This document shows positions 60,455-64,000 of a DNA stretch of 64,000 nucleotides, in pieces. The notes beneath the pieces are model-generated. The model worked only from the letters and a program-made list of their open reading frames with translations, ran no database searches and was not told the DNA's origin. The position numbers were made by a program, and so were the translations under genes. The stretch's first letter is position 1. The number at the start of each line of letters is the position of its first letter. Source of the DNA: Sipunculus nudus (lineage: Eukaryota > Annelida > Sipuncula > Golfingiida > Sipunculidae); NCBI GenBank assembly GCA_026874595.1, contig CM049314.1, forward strand, positions 30,947,729 to 31,011,728, in the 5' to 3' direction.

Positions 60455-61660
60455 GAAGTCTTTTGGCTTAGCTGACTAAGGTCATCTGAGCTATAATAGC
60501 GTTCAATCTTTATCCCTGGTCTGTCAATCTGTCCGTCCGTTAACAAGGCATAAATAGTAACCGCTTAACATAGAAACTTTTAATTGAAAACCCATGAAGG
60601 CCCATATAAGCTCTCCTTGGAAACCTGAAAATAGGTCCCTGTCATCTATATCCTCCAAGCTATGGGTCTCGTAAGTACCCCGAAGAATAATTTAAAAACT
60701 GATACAAAAGCCCCAATATCTGAATAACTAATGTATTGAATGCAATGATTGTTTCAATAGATTTTGGTAAAAAAAATTCATCATTCACTTGAGACTGGTG
60801 GCGCCACATATTTTTACTTTTTTTTTTCTTTTTTTTTCTCTTTCTCTCTCTCTCTCTCTCTCACTTTTTAGACCTAATAATTGAACCTGATTCTACGTTA
60901 ATATTGCACAAACTATAACAGATAAAGGTTCTTGGAATGTATCCATGGAATTAGGTCATTGTGACCTATATTTTGCGAACTACGGATACAAAAGATAATT
61001 TTGTGCACCTTGTGAGTCAGACGGTGCACAAATTATAACTGCTGGACCAAAAAACTTCTTTCTGTACACCCATCAAGGCATATAAAAAGTTTCCTTGAAA
61101 ACCTCAAATTAGGTCACTGCGATCTGTATCCTCCGAGCTATCCGGCTCTAAAATACCACTCAGAATAATTAAATATTCGATATAAAAGTTCCAGAATATC
61201 ATTTATTATTGATCAGTTATTCATTGATGGCCTTTTTTTATTTCGATAGATATTGATCATGGACTGTTTCATCATTTCCTAAAAAAATTGTGGCGCCATC
61301 TGTACTTTTTTTATAATTTTTACGTATTTTTCTCTATTTTTGAAATCTTTAAATGAAGCAGTCCCGGACGATAACAGGACACCAACAGTACCGGTTACAC
61401 ATCCCGAAATTAGGTCACTGTGACCTATATTCTGCGAGGTACTGGGTGAAAACATGATTTTGAGCACTTGGAGATTTAAACAGGGCTTAAATTCATTTGG
61501 GCTAAAATGTTCTTATGAGATTTTTAGAGACGTCCTGGGCAATTTTTCTCAGAAACCCTTAAACTAGGTCACGATGACCTATATGATGTGAGTACCTGGC
61601 CAAAAACATATTTTGGAGCCCCTAGATAGTCGGACGGGGCACAACGTGTATCAATTTGGC
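60455..61660 (+). repeat. Dispersed 'ttagctgac' repeat, three diverged copies in series
   Basis: The first copy starts at 'ttggcttagctgactaaggtcatctgagc' (60464) and runs through 'tgtccgtccgttaacaaggcataaatagtaaccgc', 'ctccttggaaacctgaaaataggtccctg', 'tcctccaagctatggg' and GGTGGCGCCACA (60797). A second starts near 60905 and ends at GTGGCGCCATC (61289). A third runs from about 61380, with 'aattaggtcactgtgacctatattctgcgag' and 'aaactaggtcacgatgacctatatgatgtgag'. Compare 32.84-33.30 kb. A (T)n(CT)n tract is at 60813-60863. Confidence 0.7.
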
Positions 61661-61685
61661 CTAGAGTCTACTGAAGCGATACTCT

Positions 61686-61720
61686 GGGGGAGGGGGGGGG
61701 GAGGGGGGGGGGGGAGGGGG
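61686..61720. repeat. G-rich tract
   Basis: Runs of G broken by single A, able in principle to form a G-quadruplex. It is followed by a short TA tract at 61734-61750. Confidence 0.9.
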
Positions 61721-61750
61721 ATTGTGCTTGGGTATATATATATATATATC

Positions 61751-63179
61751 GTTATTCTTACAAGTAAGTACATTATAATATGACATGTATCGAAATAAGA
61801 AATGAATGAAAATATACAGAAGGAAAGGGAAAAAAAAGAAATTTAGTCTATACTAATTACAAGGTCAGTAGAAAGTGATCATATAGCGTTTACCTTATCG
61901 TAGATCAAATATGAGGTATATAGTCATTTTTTTTTAAAACAACTCTGAAAGAAAATCTGTATTTATGGATTTTGTAACCATCATCAGATGTCTCTTTAGG
62001 ATGTACGAGGTACGATATTCTAGTAAAACCCCATTTGAAACAATCTTTTCTGGTCTAACTGGATACATCCTGTTAAAAATAACAACTTTTATTATCTTTG
62101 AATTATATAACATGTCATATGCTTAAGCAAATCTTTAACATTCTTTAACCATCTTTTGAAGGCCAATCCGAGTCGGACATAAGAGCGTAAGATCGTCCGC
62201 GTATTGAATGTTTGGTTAAACCCTGGATTGAGCGATGGTAGGAACTAGGAGCATAGGATTCGCAAACTGAGTGTAGGGGATGAACCGTTCTTCATACCTA
62301 TATGAGGGTATCTCCGCATATCTTCAGTCTTCTGCTGGATTTGGTAAAACCATGCACCTTACGTCATGATACCAGATACCCACCGGCACAAAAATTCTTT
62401 CCAGTAAATATGTTTATTTCGCTACAGGTTAAAATTAGATGTTTAAAGCTTACAAGCTGAGTAAAATCGATTTTAATTTAGATAATATAAAATTTTATGA
62501 ACTTCAAAGTTAACACCTATTAGAACAAATCTTGTCTTCTTAAATGTCAACATGTCATGTGACCTAATAGTAACAGTTCAAGTAATCGTAACAAAATCAG
62601 AAACTTTGATTGAGTACAATGTTTTCGGATCATCAATGCCGAAATAAGGTACCTGGCCTGTAACAAGGACATGCTTTGATATCAGTTTCCATGGCAGCAT
62701 CTTTAAAAACCTTTCGGATCTTTAACTTGCTTTAAATTTAGTTTTCCAGGTGAATAATGGTTTTATCACAACTGAATATATGTATTTTATTGAGAACATG
62801 ACCAAAGGTTGTTTACTTCCCTTAAAGTTAATGGTTAAGGAACTTATAATGTTAGAACTTTCAATATTTGAGTGAATCTATCATTCTTCCACAAGAGAGA
62901 CATACTCATGGGCGGCTTATGGTGGCATGACCTAATTTTGCGATTTATTTTTGAATGTGAATTAAGCGTCCTCAGTTTACCCATCGGCTTTTTCACCTCT
63001 GGCGTTATACCAATAATTTCGACCTGCGAACTGTCACACCCTCGTTTTAGTATGTTCGCAAATCGACAGTCCCCGTGAGCGTTTGTGTGTGTGTGTGGGG
63101 GGGGGGGGGATAAACCTGCCATGATTCATTAAGTCCAAGGGACTAGGAAAGAAAAGTAATCGGAGGAGAGCATTTAAAG
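61751..63179. other. No gene recognised
   Basis: AT-rich with no repeat family recognised. A GT run followed by a G run is at 63083-63110. Confidence 0.4.
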
Positions 63180-63798
63180 GACAATCTACTTGCTGATAGG
63201 GTTTGATAGCCCAATATATCGTTATAACAGATGGAAGACCGTTGCAGCATACTCGCCGTATGGCTTGTATCAGGATTCAAGCCCGCTTACCAGGCTTACC
63301 CTTTAAAAACACCAGCTGGGGCGGAAAGTGCGGGTAATGGGAAACGTGCCACCACAAAATAGTACATCATAAGCGACCTGACTTGAACGCGGGCAAATAA
63401 AAATAGATATACTTGTGGCTAGAAGAAGGTACTGCTAGCTGAATCGGTCTGTTACATCTTTTTTTCGCTCTGGGCTTGGCTGCTTTCCGCTGTGTATTAT
63501 TCTGGTTTTTTTAAGGTTAGTAGAAAAAATACTTTTTCTTGGTGGTTGGAAATATTACGTTTATTATGTATATCATGATTCTTTTTTGTAACATCATTGA
63601 AACCTATAATTTGTTAAAATAAAAGATATTGTAGCCCATTATAAATCATAAAACAAGAACGGACGGTGGGTTTCGAAATAAGCTGCTCATATAGCGAGGC
63701 TGCGGAGTGGCACAGACGTTTTTATGGAGTGCTGTGTCGGACAGTGTATGGGGAAGGGTACGTTGTATGATCTTGTTTTAACAGTAATGAGGTAATGG

Positions 63799-63800
<2 letters not shown>
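63180..63800. repeat. Direct repeat, second copy (partner 59.15-59.73 kb)
   Basis: It has the same landmarks as the first copy about 4.03 kb upstream: 'gaccgttgcagcatactcgccgtatggcttgtatcaggattc', 'aatgggaaacgtgccacc', 'agatatacttgtggctagaagaaggtactgc', 'gctctgggcttggctgct' and 'attcttttttgtaacatcattgaaacctataat'. Diverged and non-coding by eye. Confidence 0.75.
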
Positions 63801-63855
<55 letters not shown>

Positions 63856-63860
63856 TATAT
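63801..63860. repeat. (TA)n microsatellite
   Basis: A TA tract with one GTATA interruption, in the same relative position as the tract after the 59.2 kb copy. The last 140 bases of the window show nothing further. Confidence 0.95.
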
Positions 63861-64000
63861 AAAGTTTACTGTCTGTGTTACACATTTCAAATATATCATA
63901 ATGGAGTTTAATGTTTCAAGAAAAAGCCAAAATAATTCTAGTAAATGTTATTTCTGAAAAAAAAGGTTAAGGTATGTTATATTTCATGGTTAACAAAGAA

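Noticed and set aside
63687-63899. Minus frame with an (IY)n run
   Set aside because: Translation of a TA microsatellite.
1-64000. CRISPR arrays, bacterial operons, rRNA or conventional tRNA genes
   Set aside because: None is seen. The direct repeats present are eukaryotic satellites, microsatellites or transposon-derived.

Overview
This is repeat-rich, AT-rich eukaryotic DNA with no intact protein-coding gene that I can support. The content points to a mollusc, most likely a bivalve: long degenerate arrays built on GGTCAAGGTCA or TGACCTTGACC motifs, CAGA-type simple repeats, a tRNA-derived SINE, a Penelope-like element with hammerhead ribozymes, a Merlin (ISXO2-like) transposase relic, and UDP-glycosyltransferase (UGT) sequence of invertebrate type. 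The species call is an inference from repeat style.

Layout. 1-5.4 kb holds two old, diverged copies of a UGT-locus segment (1-1860 and about 2.6-5.4 kb). The second carries a UGT C-terminal relic and a SINE. 5.4-19 kb is a mosaic of dispersed and degenerate tandem repeats, including a clean 365-bp satellite (12.3-14.2 kb) and a triple hairpin (17.86-18.03 kb). 20.1-21.1 kb is a broken Merlin transposase. 22.5-24.35 kb is a long inverted repeat. 24.5-36.2 kb is again degenerate repeats, ending in an AACGTT-rich tandem duplication. A UGT exon relic lies on the plus strand at 36.6-36.9 kb. 36.9-41.5 kb has no recognisable gene.

The most striking region is 41,524-55,524. Three head-to-tail units of 4,170, 4,167 and 4,155 bp are nearly identical by eye. 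Each contains the same minus-strand UGT pseudogene plus the terminal repeat (pLTR) of a Penelope-like element (PLE). The third unit runs on into the rest of that PLE: the end of the reverse transcriptase, a zinc motif, a GIY-YIG endonuclease, and an inverted second pLTR. Each of the four pLTR copies holds a complete type I hammerhead ribozyme, three on minus and one on plus. In the array the ribozymes are collinear with the UGT relics and spaced one unit apart, so a read-through minus-strand transcript could be cut into unit-length RNAs.

55.8-57.2 kb is a decayed LINE on the minus strand. 58.4 kb has a 177-bp pogo/Tigger-like MITE. 59.2-59.8 and 63.2-63.9 kb are diverged direct copies of one segment, separated by dispersed repeats at 60.4-61.7 kb.

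There is no working pathway here. The window records repeated duplication of a dead UGT locus, with retroelement sequence carried along in the latest round.
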